Source: Chitinivibrionales bacterium (GTDB lineage: Bacteria > Fibrobacterota > Chitinivibrionia > Chitinivibrionales > WJKA01). From it: 64,000 nt of DNA. The stretch lies in assembly GCA_014728295.1 (NCBI GenBank), contig WJLW01000070.1, positions 1-64,000 on the forward strand. Direction: 5' to 3'. Both the position numbers and the translations under genes were made by a program. Below the pieces are notes generated by a model. It ran no database searches. It saw only the letters and a list, made by a program, of their open reading frames with translations, and had not been told where the DNA came from. Shown here piece by piece: positions 35,957 to 45,514 of the stretch (positions are counted from its first letter, which is position 1; the number at the start of each line of letters is the position of its first letter).

Positions 35957-37189
35957 ATGCGAAGAAACCTGCCCACATCTCAAATCACGCGCAGTTTGCT
36001 GCCGGGGCTGATCGCAGCGATACTGGGACTAGCCTCTCTGGTTGTTGCACAGAAAAAGGCTCCACTCAAAGCATTCGACCGACAAATTCAATCTACTCAA
36101 TCGCAGCTCGACTCAATCAAAGCTCAGCTCGAAAGTGATCGCAAACAACTCGAGTCACTCAAAAAAAAGGAGGGTTCCGAGCTTTCTCAGCTCAAGCTTC
36201 TGGAAAAGAATATCGCGGCCACAAACGATTATCTCGAAGGTGTGAATAATCAGATCGATTCGATTGGTGTGCAGGTTGGCCTGCTCGAAGATTCACTCGA
36301 TGCGGCGACAGATCAGTTGGCCGTGCGTCAAAGCAAAATGAAAGCGCGTCTGCGTAGCATGTATAAATCCGGACGCCTGCGTATGCCCTCGCGATTATAC
36401 CTTCTGGAGATAATGTTGACCTCCGTTTCACCGCTCGACATTGTGCGTCGCGTGCGTTACTTTCAGGAGCTCATCCGCTATGATCGTCTGCTGGTTTCGC
36501 AGATACAACAAACCAAGAGCGTTATAAAGACTCATCGTGATACGCTGCATTCCCGTCTGGTGCAGCTCGCCGAATTGAAAAAAGAAAAAGAGCTTGAGCA
36601 GGAGCAATTGCAATCGCAGCGGTCTATGCGCTCCGGCTTGCTTAAGGAGGTCAGATCACGCAAAAAAGCATATCTGGCATCTATCAGGGAGCTTGAGGCA
36701 TCGCAGAAAAAGCTTAATGATCTGATAACCCGGCTCATTAAAAAACGCAAACATGCCCGAACCGCCTACGAACGGTCCCTGCACGGCGCCTTCGAAAAAC
36801 TCGAAGGAAACCTGCCCTGGCCGGTTGAAGGGCAAATAATAAAAAAATACGGCAAAGTGGTACACCCGGTCTACAAAACCGTTACGATGAACACCGGCGT
36901 TGACATTCGGGCGTCAACAGGATCGCCGGTTCGCTGTGTTGCTTCCGGGAATGTTATTTTTATTGGCGCGATGCGGGGTCTGGGACAATTTATAATGGTT
37001 GATCATGGCGGCGATTACTTAACGATCTATGCAAACCTGGGCAGTATTCTTGTCCAGAAGGAACAGAAAGTCGCCTTCGGTACCCCGCTTGGTTTGGTTG
37101 GCAAAGCCGGCAAGCTTGATGAAAGCAAGGTTCATTTTGAGATTCGCAAAAAAGCCCAACCGCTCGATCCGCAAAAATGGCTGGAATAG
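35957..37189 (+). CDS. EnvC-like murein hydrolase activator (coiled coil plus degenerate LytM)
   Basis: 410 residues. A signal segment (LLPGLIAAILGLASLVVAQ) is followed by a long coiled coil (about residues 40-270, heptads such as IQSTQSQLDSIKAQLESDRKQL), and a LytM/M23 domain at the C-terminus. Metal and catalytic positions are lost: the HxxxD histidine is Asn in NTGVD, the YAHL histidine is Asn in YANL, and only one histidine of HxH remains in KVHFEIR. This is the pattern of EnvC, an activator of amidases that is not itself a hydrolase. Being directly downstream of ftsX supports the assignment. Confidence 0.88.
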   Translation: MRRNLPTSQITRSLLPGLIAAILGLASLVVAQKKAPLKAFDRQIQSTQSQLDSIKAQLESDRKQLESLKKKEGSELSQLKLLEKNIAATNDYLEGVNNQIDSIGVQVGLLEDSLDAATDQLAVRQSKMKARLRSMYKSGRLRMPSRLYLLEIMLTSVSPLDIVRRVRYFQELIRYDRLLVSQIQQTKSVIKTHRDTLHSRLVQLAELKKEKELEQEQLQSQRSMRSGLLKEVRSRKKAYLASIRELEASQKKLNDLITRLIKKRKHARTAYERSLHGAFEKLEGNLPWPVEGQIIKKYGKVVHPVYKTVTMNTGVDIRASTGSPVRCVASGNVIFIGAMRGLGQFIMVDHGGDYLTIYANLGSILVQKEQKVAFGTPLGLVGKAGKLDESKVHFEIRKKAQPLDPQKWLE

Positions 37190-37220
37190 CCTCTGTATTC
37201 ACCGCGAAAGGTAATTCGCT

Positions 37221-38336
37221 CTGGCACATCTGAATTGGCAGAATCTGGTTGGTCAGGATCGCATAAAAGAGGTCCTCGGCAGCGCGTTTGCCGCCGCATC
37301 ACTGGGACACGCCTATCTCTTCTGTGGAGACGCGGGTACCGGAAAGTTTCAAGCTGCCGTCGAACTGGCCGCTGCGATGCTGTGCCTCAATCCCCAGAAT
37401 GCGCCGTGTCAAAACTGCGATTCGTGTCGCAAGGTGGCCAACAATGCGCATCCTGATTTGCATATTGTCTACCCGGTTACGCTTGCCGCAGAGCTTAAAA
37501 GTACCGACGGTAAACTCAGCGAAAAAGGCTGGGACGCTCTGGCGAAATTAACTGCCCGGCGCATTGGCAATCCCTACCTGCAACTTGAGTACTCGGGCAA
37601 CCCGGTTATACCGGTTGAGCTTATTCGGGAGCTAAACCATGCCGTTGTGCGTGGCTCGATTGACGGCATCGCCAGCGTGGCCATTGTTGACGGCATTGAC
37701 GTTATGAAAAAGGAATCGGCCAACGCCATGCTTAAAATCCTCGAGGAGCCCCCCGAAAAAACGCTCTTCATTCTGACGACCGAACGTCAACATGCCGTGC
37801 TGCCAACGATCGTTTCCCGGTCTCAGGTGGTGCGCTTCGGCTATCTTCCCGCCGAAACTATTGTGCGGCGGCTCAAGGAGCTCAGACCGGAAGCTGAAGA
37901 CAGCACTCTGGCTGCTGCTGCCGATTTTGCCATGGGATCATTCGGGAGAGCCCTGGGTCTGGTTGATAATCCGGTGGAAGATGCGGCCCGCACCGCGCGC
38001 CTGCTCTGGGAGCTCTGCCTGATGCAGGACTGGCACAAGATCGGCCGGACACTTGATTCTTTTTTGCCCTCAGCCAATTATGAGCTTTGTCGGCAAATTT
38101 TTATCCAGATGATGTATTTTATCAGAACCCGCCTCTTCGCCGACATTTCGGATGCATCGGCAGAAGAAATACGGATGCGGCGTGTACGCGGCTGCTGGCA
38201 GGCCGATAAACTTCTGCATATCTGTCAACGCGCCGTTTCGGCATTGCAGTCGAACGGCAATATGCTTATTGTTTGTGTCAACGCTCTCATGGAGGCAATG
38301 GAGATTCTGCATGGCGAAAAACAGCAATCTCGTTGA
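37221..38336 (+). CDS. holB: DNA polymerase III delta' subunit, apparently with CTG start
   Basis: 371 residues if translation begins at the CTG at 37221. The frame is closed by TAA at 37212-37214, and no ATG, GTG or TTG occurs before the conserved start WQNLVGQDRIKEVLGSA. An ATG at 37377 would delete the P-loop. AAAGG at 37207-37211 is properly spaced for 37221. Visible: P-loop GDAGTGKFQAA (Walker A as GDAGTGK), zinc-binding cysteines (CLNPQNAPCQNCDSC), and the IVDGIDVMKKESANAMLKILEEPP block ending with the SRC-like motif VSRSQ. It is part of the clamp loader. The sensor motif lacks the usual Cys of SRC. Overlaps ricT by 26 bp. Confidence 0.88.
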   Translation: MAHLNWQNLVGQDRIKEVLGSAFAAASLGHAYLFCGDAGTGKFQAAVELAAAMLCLNPQNAPCQNCDSCRKVANNAHPDLHIVYPVTLAAELKSTDGKLSEKGWDALAKLTARRIGNPYLQLEYSGNPVIPVELIRELNHAVVRGSIDGIASVAIVDGIDVMKKESANAMLKILEEPPEKTLFILTTERQHAVLPTIVSRSQVVRFGYLPAETIVRRLKELRPEAEDSTLAAAADFAMGSFGRALGLVDNPVEDAARTARLLWELCLMQDWHKIGRTLDSFLPSANYELCRQIFIQMMYFIRTRLFADISDASAEEIRMRRVRGCWQADKLLHICQRAVSALQSNGNMLIVCVNALMEAMEILHGEKQQSR

Positions 38337-39141
38337 AATTGTATTTAAAGGCGAGCGCCGGGTCATATACCGTAACCGTAAAGACCTTGAGCTTGAGCCG
38401 GACGATTATGTGATCGTGGAAGCCGATCGTGGCAGAGATCTGGGGCAGGTGTCACTGGTCGGTGGACTGGTAAAGCTCAAACGCGGCAAGGGAGAGACGC
38501 GCAGCGTTATCCGCATGGCCGATGACAGGGACCTGGGCATTCGCACCGAAAACAAAAAGAAAGAGGTCGAGGCTTTTCAAACCTGCAAGCTCAAGATTAA
38601 GGAGCATAATCTCGAAATGAAGTTGGTTGACGTCGAAATGCAGTTTGACGGCAGCAAAATCATTTTCTATTTCACCGCCGCGCAGCGCATCGACTTCCGA
38701 GAGCTTGTCAAAGATCTTGCCGCTGTCTACCGTACGCGTATCGAATTGCGGCAAATCGGTGTTCGCGATGAGGCGAAACGCATCAGCGGATACGGGATCT
38801 GCGGGCGAAAGCAATGCTGCAGTGCGTTTTTAAATGAATTCGAACAGATAACCACGCAGATGGCCAAAGACCAGCAGCTCTCCCTCAATCCTACCAAAAT
38901 ATCAGGCAATTGCGGCCGCCTGCTGTGCTGTCTGCGCTATGAAGAAGAAACATATCAGAAAATCTTTGCCAATTTTCCAGCCCTGGGAAGCACCATAAAA
39001 GTCGGCAAGAAACAAGGGATACTCAACTATATTAATGTTTTTAAAAATTCCGGACTGGTTCGTTTTGACGACAACACCGAAGAGTGGCTTGAGCCGGATG
39101 CCCTAATGAAAGGAAGAAACGCCGATGCCGTTGGAGGATGA
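38311..39141 (+). CDS. ricT: PSP1-domain protein RicT (YaaT)
   Basis: 276 residues from the ATG at 38311, which has GGAG 8 bases upstream and lies within the end of holB. The PSP1 domain carries the family's cysteine pattern: GICGRKQCCSAFL and GNCGRLLCCLRYEE. In Bacillus RicT these cysteines bind an Fe-S cluster in the RicA-RicF-RicT complex that affects RNase Y. The holB-ricT order is the same as in Bacillus. No ricA or ricF is visible here. It overlaps metG by 17 bp. Confidence 0.92.
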   Translation: MAKNSNLVEIVFKGERRVIYRNRKDLELEPDDYVIVEADRGRDLGQVSLVGGLVKLKRGKGETRSVIRMADDRDLGIRTENKKKEVEAFQTCKLKIKEHNLEMKLVDVEMQFDGSKIIFYFTAAQRIDFRELVKDLAAVYRTRIELRQIGVRDEAKRISGYGICGRKQCCSAFLNEFEQITTQMAKDQQLSLNPTKISGNCGRLLCCLRYEEETYQKIFANFPALGSTIKVGKKQGILNYINVFKNSGLVRFDDNTEEWLEPDALMKGRNADAVGG

Positions 39142-41149
39142 ACAGGAAAGTACACGGCAGACCATTCTGGTAACCCAGGCCTTGCCCTATGCGAATGGCG
39201 ACATTCACCTGGGGCACCTGGTCGAAGCCGTGCAGGCGGATATTTATGTGCGGTTTCATAAGCTCAAGGGCAACAAAGCCATATTCGTGTGCGCCGACGA
39301 TACGCATGGAACACCGATCGAGCTGTCTGCCCGCAACAAAGGCATTACACCCGAAGAGCTGATCAAAGACGCCTGGCAGAAGCACGTTGATGACTACGCC
39401 GCATTCGATATTGAATTTGATAACTACTACTCGACCAATTCCGAGGAGAACCGGCGGTACTCCGAATATATTTTCGAGCGGCTGCAGCAAAACAACCTGA
39501 TTGTAGAACGGGAAGTTTCGCAGTACTATTGTGAACATGACAAGCGCTTTTTGCCCGATCGCTTTGTCAAGGGTACCTGTCCCAAATGTGGTGCGGGGGA
39601 GCAGTATGGCGACGTATGCGAGTTATGCGGCAGCACCTACGAGCCGACCGATATGAAAAATCCCCGCTGCTCTATCTGCGGCAATCCACCGGTCTTGAAA
39701 AAGTCAACACACTTTTTCGTCAAACTTGATCAATGCGCCGATTTTCTCAAAGAGTTTGTCGGCTCGGGCAATGTTTTGCAGGAGGACATGCGCAATTTTG
39801 TGAATAGCTGGATTGATGAAGGGCTCAAAGAGTGGTGCATTTCGCGTGACGGTCCGTATTTCGGGTTTAAAATACCCGGCACCGAAGATAAATACTTCTA
39901 CGTCTGGCTCGATGCGCCTGTGGGCTACATCGCCTCAACCGACAAGTGGTGCCGGGATCATGGTGAACAGACCGATGATTTCTGGAGCGCACACAGTGAT
40001 TCGCGTATTGTCCATTTCATCGGCAAGGATATCGTTTATTTCCACGCCTTGTTCTGGCCGGTCATGCTCAAGAATGCCGAGCTGAAACTGCCGAATAAAA
40101 TATATGTGCACGGATTTCTGACTGTTGAAGGTGAGAAAATGTCCAAGTCGCGGGGTACGTTCATCCTGGCCAGGGATTTTGCTGCAAAAATGAAGCATCC
40201 GCTGGCCACGGAGTACCTGCGTTTTTACTATGGCGCCAAGCTGACCAGCAGTGCCGGTGACATAGATTTGAATATCGAAGAATTCTGCAGCCGGGCCAAT
40301 ACGACCCTGGTCAATAATATCGGCAATTTGCACAATCGTACTTTTATATTCTGCGAGCGCTATTTTGACGGCAGGATTCCCGATGCACAGTGGGATGAAG
40401 ATCTGGCTTCTCTGGTTGCTCAAACCGGTGCGGAAATAGAAGCGCACCTGGAAGCTGTCGAGTATAAAGAAGCTATCGAAAAAATTCATGTTCTGGGTAA
40501 TACCGGCAATAAGTACTACCAGGACAACAAGCCGTGGGAACTTGTCAAAAGCGATAAACAGCGAGCCGCGCAGGTGATGGTAACCTGTGCAAATCTGGTC
40601 CGATCGCTTGCCGTATTTCTCAAACCGGTAACGCCTGGCGTTACCGCGGTATTCGAAAAGCAGCTCGACCAACGGCTTGGCTGGAATGATCATCATTTTT
40701 CGCTGCGGGATGTAGCTTTTGCGCCAACCGAAAAGCTTGCGAAACCGATCGATCGCAGTGAATTCGATCTGCTGTACATGAGCGGGAAAAGCGCTGCCTC
40801 GGCGCTGGAAATACCTCTCAATGATTCTGGGGTTACCTTTGATGATTTTAAAAACATTGACCTGAGGGTAGCAATAGTCAAGCAGGCGGAAAAGGTTAAA
40901 AAGTCAAACAAGCTTTTGAAGCTGCAAGTTGCCATTGGTCCGCAAAGCCGGCAAATTATCGCCGGAATTGCCCAGCACTATAAGCCTGAAGAAATTATCG
41001 GCAAACAGATAATTGTGGTTGCCAACCTGAAACCAGCCAAACTTATGGGTGAGCTTTCGCAGGGCATGCTTCTGGCGGCTCAAGACGGAAATTCGCTCTG
41101 CATCCTTGGTCTCGATAAACAAGTTACTCCCGGTTCAAAAGTATCCTGA
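39125..41149 (+). CDS. metG: Methionyl-tRNA synthetase
   Basis: 674 residues. The class I HIGH motif is HLGHL (near residue 28) and the KMSKS loop is KMSKSRGTF. The zinc-binding insert has two Cys knuckles (CPKCGAGEQYGDVCELCG and CSICG), the longer E. coli-type arrangement. The C-terminal 110 residues are the tRNA-binding EMAP/Trbp111-like domain (IDLRVAIVKQAEKVKKSNKLLKLQVAIG), so the enzyme is a dimer. It charges initiator and elongator tRNA-Met. Overlaps ricT by 17 bp, and its stop shares a base with the recJ ATG. Confidence 0.96.
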   Translation: MPLEDEQESTRQTILVTQALPYANGDIHLGHLVEAVQADIYVRFHKLKGNKAIFVCADDTHGTPIELSARNKGITPEELIKDAWQKHVDDYAAFDIEFDNYYSTNSEENRRYSEYIFERLQQNNLIVEREVSQYYCEHDKRFLPDRFVKGTCPKCGAGEQYGDVCELCGSTYEPTDMKNPRCSICGNPPVLKKSTHFFVKLDQCADFLKEFVGSGNVLQEDMRNFVNSWIDEGLKEWCISRDGPYFGFKIPGTEDKYFYVWLDAPVGYIASTDKWCRDHGEQTDDFWSAHSDSRIVHFIGKDIVYFHALFWPVMLKNAELKLPNKIYVHGFLTVEGEKMSKSRGTFILARDFAAKMKHPLATEYLRFYYGAKLTSSAGDIDLNIEEFCSRANTTLVNNIGNLHNRTFIFCERYFDGRIPDAQWDEDLASLVAQTGAEIEAHLEAVEYKEAIEKIHVLGNTGNKYYQDNKPWELVKSDKQRAAQVMVTCANLVRSLAVFLKPVTPGVTAVFEKQLDQRLGWNDHHFSLRDVAFAPTEKLAKPIDRSEFDLLYMSGKSAASALEIPLNDSGVTFDDFKNIDLRVAIVKQAEKVKKSNKLLKLQVAIGPQSRQIIAGIAQHYKPEEIIGKQIIVVANLKPAKLMGELSQGMLLAAQDGNSLCILGLDKQVTPGSKVS

Positions 41150-42861
41150 TGCCTCTCGCCGCAGTTCTCGAAAAAGTAATCGTGCGTGTCACCGATCCGG
41201 ATAAAGTTGCAAAGCTTGCCGGTGAGTTGGGTGTGGCGCAGCCCATCGCAAGCATACTGGTTGCCCGTGGGCTGGATACGTTCAATAGGTGTAAAGCTTT
41301 TTTCAGACCGCAGCTCGAATTGTTGCATGATCCGTTCCTGTTTGATGACATGGAAAAAGCTTGTGAGCGGATTTTGTTTGCCATTAAGGAAAAGCAGAGA
41401 ATAATTGTGTACGGAGATTATGATGTTGACGGCGTTACCTCGACTGCGCTACTGATACGCATGTTGCGCAGGATGGGGGCCGAGTGCGATTATTATCTGC
41501 CGAACCGGCTGACGGAAGGTTACGGTTTCTCCCAAGACAGTGTTGCCGAAATTATTTCCGGCGCGGCCCGCTTGATCATATCCGTTGATTGCGGGATTTC
41601 AGCGCTCAGCGAGATCGAGCAGGCCACGGCGGCGGGAATTGATGTGATTGTTACCGATCATCATGAGCCGCCGGAGAAAATTCCTGCCGCCTATGCGCTC
41701 ATCAACCCGAAATTACCGGAATGCGCTTACCCCGATAAATTCCTTGCCGGTGTCGGCGTTACCCTGAAATTGTGTCAGGCGCTTGCGCGTAAATCAGAAT
41801 TGCCCGATGAGTTCTGGATGGAATATCTCGATTTGGCGGCCATCGGAACCGCAGCCGATATTGTGCCGCTTATCGGAGAAAACAGGATAATCGCGCGTTT
41901 CGGATTCGAGAAGCTTCTGCAAACATCAAGTCCCGGATTGCAGGCATTGATGCAGTTGCAAAGACTGGAGGGGATGTCGATCTCAACCTCACGGGTGGTG
42001 TTCCAGCTTGCTCCCTGTATTAATGCGGTTGGACGGCTGGGTGATCCGCGTCGAGGCGTAGAACTGCTGCTGACCGAAGACCGTGCTCTCGCCCGGCTGT
42101 ATGCCCGCGAGCTGCAGCAGGCCAACGAAGAGCGCAAAGCTCTTGACAAACGCGTGCAAACCGAAACATTCGCCTGGGTCAAGCAACACTGCCATACCGA
42201 ACACGATTTCGCGATTGTTGCCGGCAGTGCCAGTTGGCATGTTGGTGTCATCGGCATAGTAGCGTCCAAGCTTGTGGAAACCTTTTTCCGTCCTACGGTG
42301 CTTTTTTCGTTTGACGCCGACGGCATGGCACGCGGCTCGGGCAGAAGCATTCCCGCGCTCAACCTCTTCGAGGCACTCAAAGAATGTGAAGATTTGTTCG
42401 AAAGCTTTGGCGGGCATGCTGCTGCGGCCGGCATGGTTATGAAGCGGGAGAATCTCGAAACGTTTCGCAGACGCTTTAATAACGTGGCGCGTGAACGCAT
42501 GGCTCCGGCCGATCTGATACCGATCGTCAAGGCCGATACCGAAGTTGACCTGCGGGATTTAAGCCCGAAATTCCTGCGCATTCTCAAACAGATGGAGCCT
42601 TTTGGGCCGGGAAATATGCGCCCGGTTTTGTATTGCCGCAATCTGGCCAACCGGTATAAACCCCGCATCGTCGGTAACGGTCACGTCAAAATGGCGGTGA
42701 CGGACGGAGCCGCAGTGATGGATGCCATCGGATTCAATTTCGGCAATCGCTTTGAAGAAGTGCGTGACGCGCAGACATTCAACCTTGCGTTCGGGCTCGA
42801 TGAGAACGAATGGATGGGGCGTAAAAGCCTGCAAATGAATATCAAGGGGATTTCGACATGA
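41149..42861 (+). CDS. recJ: Single-strand DNA 5'-3' exonuclease RecJ
   Basis: 570 residues. DHH-family motifs are visible: YGDYDVDGVTSTALL (near residue 90), VDCGIS, TDHHEPP, and the DHHA1 C-terminal signature GSGRSIPALNLFEAL with FGGHAAAAGM. A short OB-like end follows. RecJ degrades 5' single strands in recombination and mismatch repair. It starts on the last base of metG (TGATG) and ends in an ATGA overlap with argH, so translation is coupled throughout. Confidence 0.95.
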   Translation: MPLAAVLEKVIVRVTDPDKVAKLAGELGVAQPIASILVARGLDTFNRCKAFFRPQLELLHDPFLFDDMEKACERILFAIKEKQRIIVYGDYDVDGVTSTALLIRMLRRMGAECDYYLPNRLTEGYGFSQDSVAEIISGAARLIISVDCGISALSEIEQATAAGIDVIVTDHHEPPEKIPAAYALINPKLPECAYPDKFLAGVGVTLKLCQALARKSELPDEFWMEYLDLAAIGTAADIVPLIGENRIIARFGFEKLLQTSSPGLQALMQLQRLEGMSISTSRVVFQLAPCINAVGRLGDPRRGVELLLTEDRALARLYARELQQANEERKALDKRVQTETFAWVKQHCHTEHDFAIVAGSASWHVGVIGIVASKLVETFFRPTVLFSFDADGMARGSGRSIPALNLFEALKECEDLFESFGGHAAAAGMVMKRENLETFRRRFNNVARERMAPADLIPIVKADTEVDLRDLSPKFLRILKQMEPFGPGNMRPVLYCRNLANRYKPRIVGNGHVKMAVTDGAAVMDAIGFNFGNRFEEVRDAQTFNLAFGLDENEWMGRKSLQMNIKGIST

Positions 42862-44225
42862 AAATGTGGGAAGGCAGATTTTCACAGCAATCCGATAGAC
42901 TTATGGAGCTGTTTAACAATTCCCTGCCGGTCGATCAGGCGCTTATCGAGGAAGATGTTTTGCAAAATAAGGCCTGGAGCAAGGCCTTGGCAAAGGCAAA
43001 AATTGTACAGCCGGCGGAATCCGATGCAATTTGCATAGCACTTGATGAACTGCTTGCAGATTACGCACAGGGCAGGCTGGCATTTTCCGCCGAAGATGAG
43101 GATATTCATATGGCACTGGAGCGGCTGGTTACCCAAAAGGCGGGAGTCGCCGGGGCCAAGCTGCATACCGGCCGTTCGCGCAATGATCAGGTTGCAACGG
43201 TTTTCAGAATGTATGTGAAAAAAGCGCTGAAAAACATTACCGGTTTAGTATCTATGTTGCAGTCTACGCTCGTGGGGCGAGCCGACAACGAGCAAGACAT
43301 CTTTGTGCCGGGGTATACGCATCTCCAACAGGCCCAGCCTGTAGTTCTCGCCCACTACTGGCTTTCGCTGTTCTGGGCGCTGGAACGCGAAAAAAGCCGT
43401 TTGGACCATGCCGCATCCACAGCAGACAGTATGCCTCTGGGCGCCGGTGCGTTGGCAGGTTCCGGTTTTGCCGTCGACCGGGAATTTCTTGCGCGCGAAC
43501 TTGGTTTTGGCAGCATAACCGACAACAGTATGGATGCAGTGGCCGCGAGGGATTTTGTGCTCGAAGCGCTCTTTGCAATTACTTCGCTGGCAATTGTTCT
43601 CAGCAGGTATGCCGAAGATTTGATTATCTGGTCGTCGGGCGAGTTCGGGTTCATCGAATTAGCGGATGCCTGGTCAACCGGTTCGAGCATGATGCCGCAA
43701 AAGAAGAATCCCGACTCACTCGAATTGATCCGGGGCAAATGCGGGCGCTTTGCCGGCAATCTCACCCGCATGGCTACAACCCTGAAAGGATTGGGCCTTA
43801 CCTATTATAAAGATCTGCAGGAAGATAAGGAGCCGCTTTTGGACAGTGTGGCGCAGATTGTTCTGGTGCTCAATGTGTTTGCGCAGGTTGTCGCCACCTT
43901 AACCGTAAAACAACGCACGATTCTGCATAAAATGGACCCGTTTCTCTATGCCACCGATATTGCCGACTACCTCGTCGCCCGCAACGTGCCGTTTCGGGAA
44001 GCCCACCGGATTGTCGGCAAAATCGTTGCCTTCTGTATCGAAAACAGGCGTGAGTTGTCCTCATTATCTACTGCCGAATTTGCACGTTTTTCATCTGCAT
44101 TTGCGGAAGATGTCGGCACTCTGTTTACCCTGAGCAATGCTGTTGCGCATCGTGATCTGCATGGCGGAACCGGACCCGAAAGCATAGCCCGCCAGTTGCG
44201 CAAAGCAAAAAAACTGCTTGATTGA
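42858..44225 (+). CDS. argH: Argininosuccinate lyase
   Basis: 455 residues, the usual length. The fumarase/aspartase superfamily signature is GSSMMPQKKNP, with catalytic Ser in that loop. TGRSRNDQVAT and the HLQQAQP region with its general acid-base histidine are also visible. It splits argininosuccinate to arginine and fumarate in arginine synthesis. It is the last gene of the ftsX-to-argH run, coupled to recJ by a 4-bp overlap. 187 bases without a gene follow; a stem TGCGG/CCGCA near 44297-44320 lacks a T-run, so no terminator is called. Confidence 0.96.
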   Translation: MKMWEGRFSQQSDRLMELFNNSLPVDQALIEEDVLQNKAWSKALAKAKIVQPAESDAICIALDELLADYAQGRLAFSAEDEDIHMALERLVTQKAGVAGAKLHTGRSRNDQVATVFRMYVKKALKNITGLVSMLQSTLVGRADNEQDIFVPGYTHLQQAQPVVLAHYWLSLFWALEREKSRLDHAASTADSMPLGAGALAGSGFAVDREFLARELGFGSITDNSMDAVAARDFVLEALFAITSLAIVLSRYAEDLIIWSSGEFGFIELADAWSTGSSMMPQKKNPDSLELIRGKCGRFAGNLTRMATTLKGLGLTYYKDLQEDKEPLLDSVAQIVLVLNVFAQVVATLTVKQRTILHKMDPFLYATDIADYLVARNVPFREAHRIVGKIVAFCIENRRELSSLSTAEFARFSSAFAEDVGTLFTLSNAVAHRDLHGGTGPESIARQLRKAKKLLD

Positions 44226-44412
44226 AATATTTTAGCCGCCGATGCTTCCATACTGAAATCCGCCGGCCTGCAAACGATTTCCTCAAGCGAGAGTGCGGGG
44301 AGAGCCGTACGCCGCATTGCTTCTCAGAATGAATCTGCTGCGTGTCTAATCGTGTAATTAAGCGCACGTATCTGCAAAATAAGTATTTTAGCTAAAGCAC
44401 ACCTGAGTTTTT

Positions 44413-45417
44413 ATGATTACCAGATTGCACAGTATCCTGCTCTTGCTCTTCTGCATATCGAGTGCGGAAACCTACCTTATTGTACCGTTTGAAGATAATG
44501 TCAAGCTCAAAGATGTCTGGAATCTGGCCGAAGATGTGCCGCGCTGGTTCACCCACGCCGTCGATACCATACACCGTAAAGACTCTCTCATCAATTTCGT
44601 TCCTTTTGACTCGGTCATGGCCACCATTATCCAAAATGGCTGGACACGCCGTACTTATCTTTCACGACCTTATATGGCACGGCTGGCCGGTGCGCTCGAA
44701 GCCGATTACCTAATATCGGGCACTATCAGCACATTCAAGGTGCAGAAGCAGACTATCAATACCGATGCACCGCTCAATGCCACTCACGAATTTACTCAAA
44801 ACACCTATGGACAGGGTGGAATAACCATTGCCGGCGGGTTGCACTCGTATACGGCAGACGTGCGCATGGAAATCGACATTTATGATCCTGTAACGGCGAC
44901 GGTCCTTGACGCCGTTACACTTGACACGAAAGAAAAGGACGCCGGCTTTAAAATGTGGCTCCCTTTTCAACTCGATAATCCGGAGATGAACTATTACCAT
45001 ATGAGCCGTTCCGAATTTGGTTCTTCGTACTTTCAGAAGTCGGTAATCGGCATCGTCATGAACCATTTTGCCGGCACGCTCAAAAATAAGCTGCAAAATC
45101 TGGCATCGGCGCCCGTCGTGCAAGCGCCGATCTCAAAAGAACATATTGAGGGCAAAATACTCGACCGGGTTGGCAAGGATATCTATATCGATCTGGGACA
45201 TGCCGACAATCTCATGCACGGAGAGATCCTGCACGTTTACCAACCCCAACGCCCATTCCTCAATGAACAGGGCGATACACTGGGCTGGGCGGAGGCGCCC
45301 GCCGGCAGGATCAAAGTCAGAATTATCAAGGCCAGACACTTTTCGCTGGCCACGGTTGTCGAGGAACAGGACAGTTTGCGGCCCGGGTGGTCGGTACGCG
45401 TCAGTCTTCCCGAATAG
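44413..45417 (+). CDS. Secreted protein with CsgG-like and FlgT-C-like regions
   Basis: 334 residues. A signal peptide (RLHSILLLLFCISSAETY) is followed by a CsgG/GNA1162-like alpha/beta region (YLIVPFEDNVKLKDVWNLAE, LAGALEADYLISGTISTF, TADVRMEIDIYDPVTATVL). The last 90 residues resemble the FlgT C-terminal domain (GKILDRVGKDIYIDLGHADNLMHGEILHVY..., RPGWSV). Proteins of this kind act in the periplasm or at the outer membrane, in secretion pores or flagellar basal structures. The assignment is by pattern only. 97 bases before the next gene in the same direction. Confidence 0.55.
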   Translation: MITRLHSILLLLFCISSAETYLIVPFEDNVKLKDVWNLAEDVPRWFTHAVDTIHRKDSLINFVPFDSVMATIIQNGWTRRTYLSRPYMARLAGALEADYLISGTISTFKVQKQTINTDAPLNATHEFTQNTYGQGGITIAGGLHSYTADVRMEIDIYDPVTATVLDAVTLDTKEKDAGFKMWLPFQLDNPEMNYYHMSRSEFGSSYFQKSVIGIVMNHFAGTLKNKLQNLASAPVVQAPISKEHIEGKILDRVGKDIYIDLGHADNLMHGEILHVYQPQRPFLNEQGDTLGWAEAPAGRIKVRIIKARHFSLATVVEEQDSLRPGWSVRVSLPE

Positions 45418-45514
45418 CGCGTTGTACTTCCGCTTCGGATGTATGCAATCAACGGTGTCGTTCGCACATCGGGAGCTTTTGTGTTGAGAAAGCAACTATC
45501 TAGCTGATTATTTC

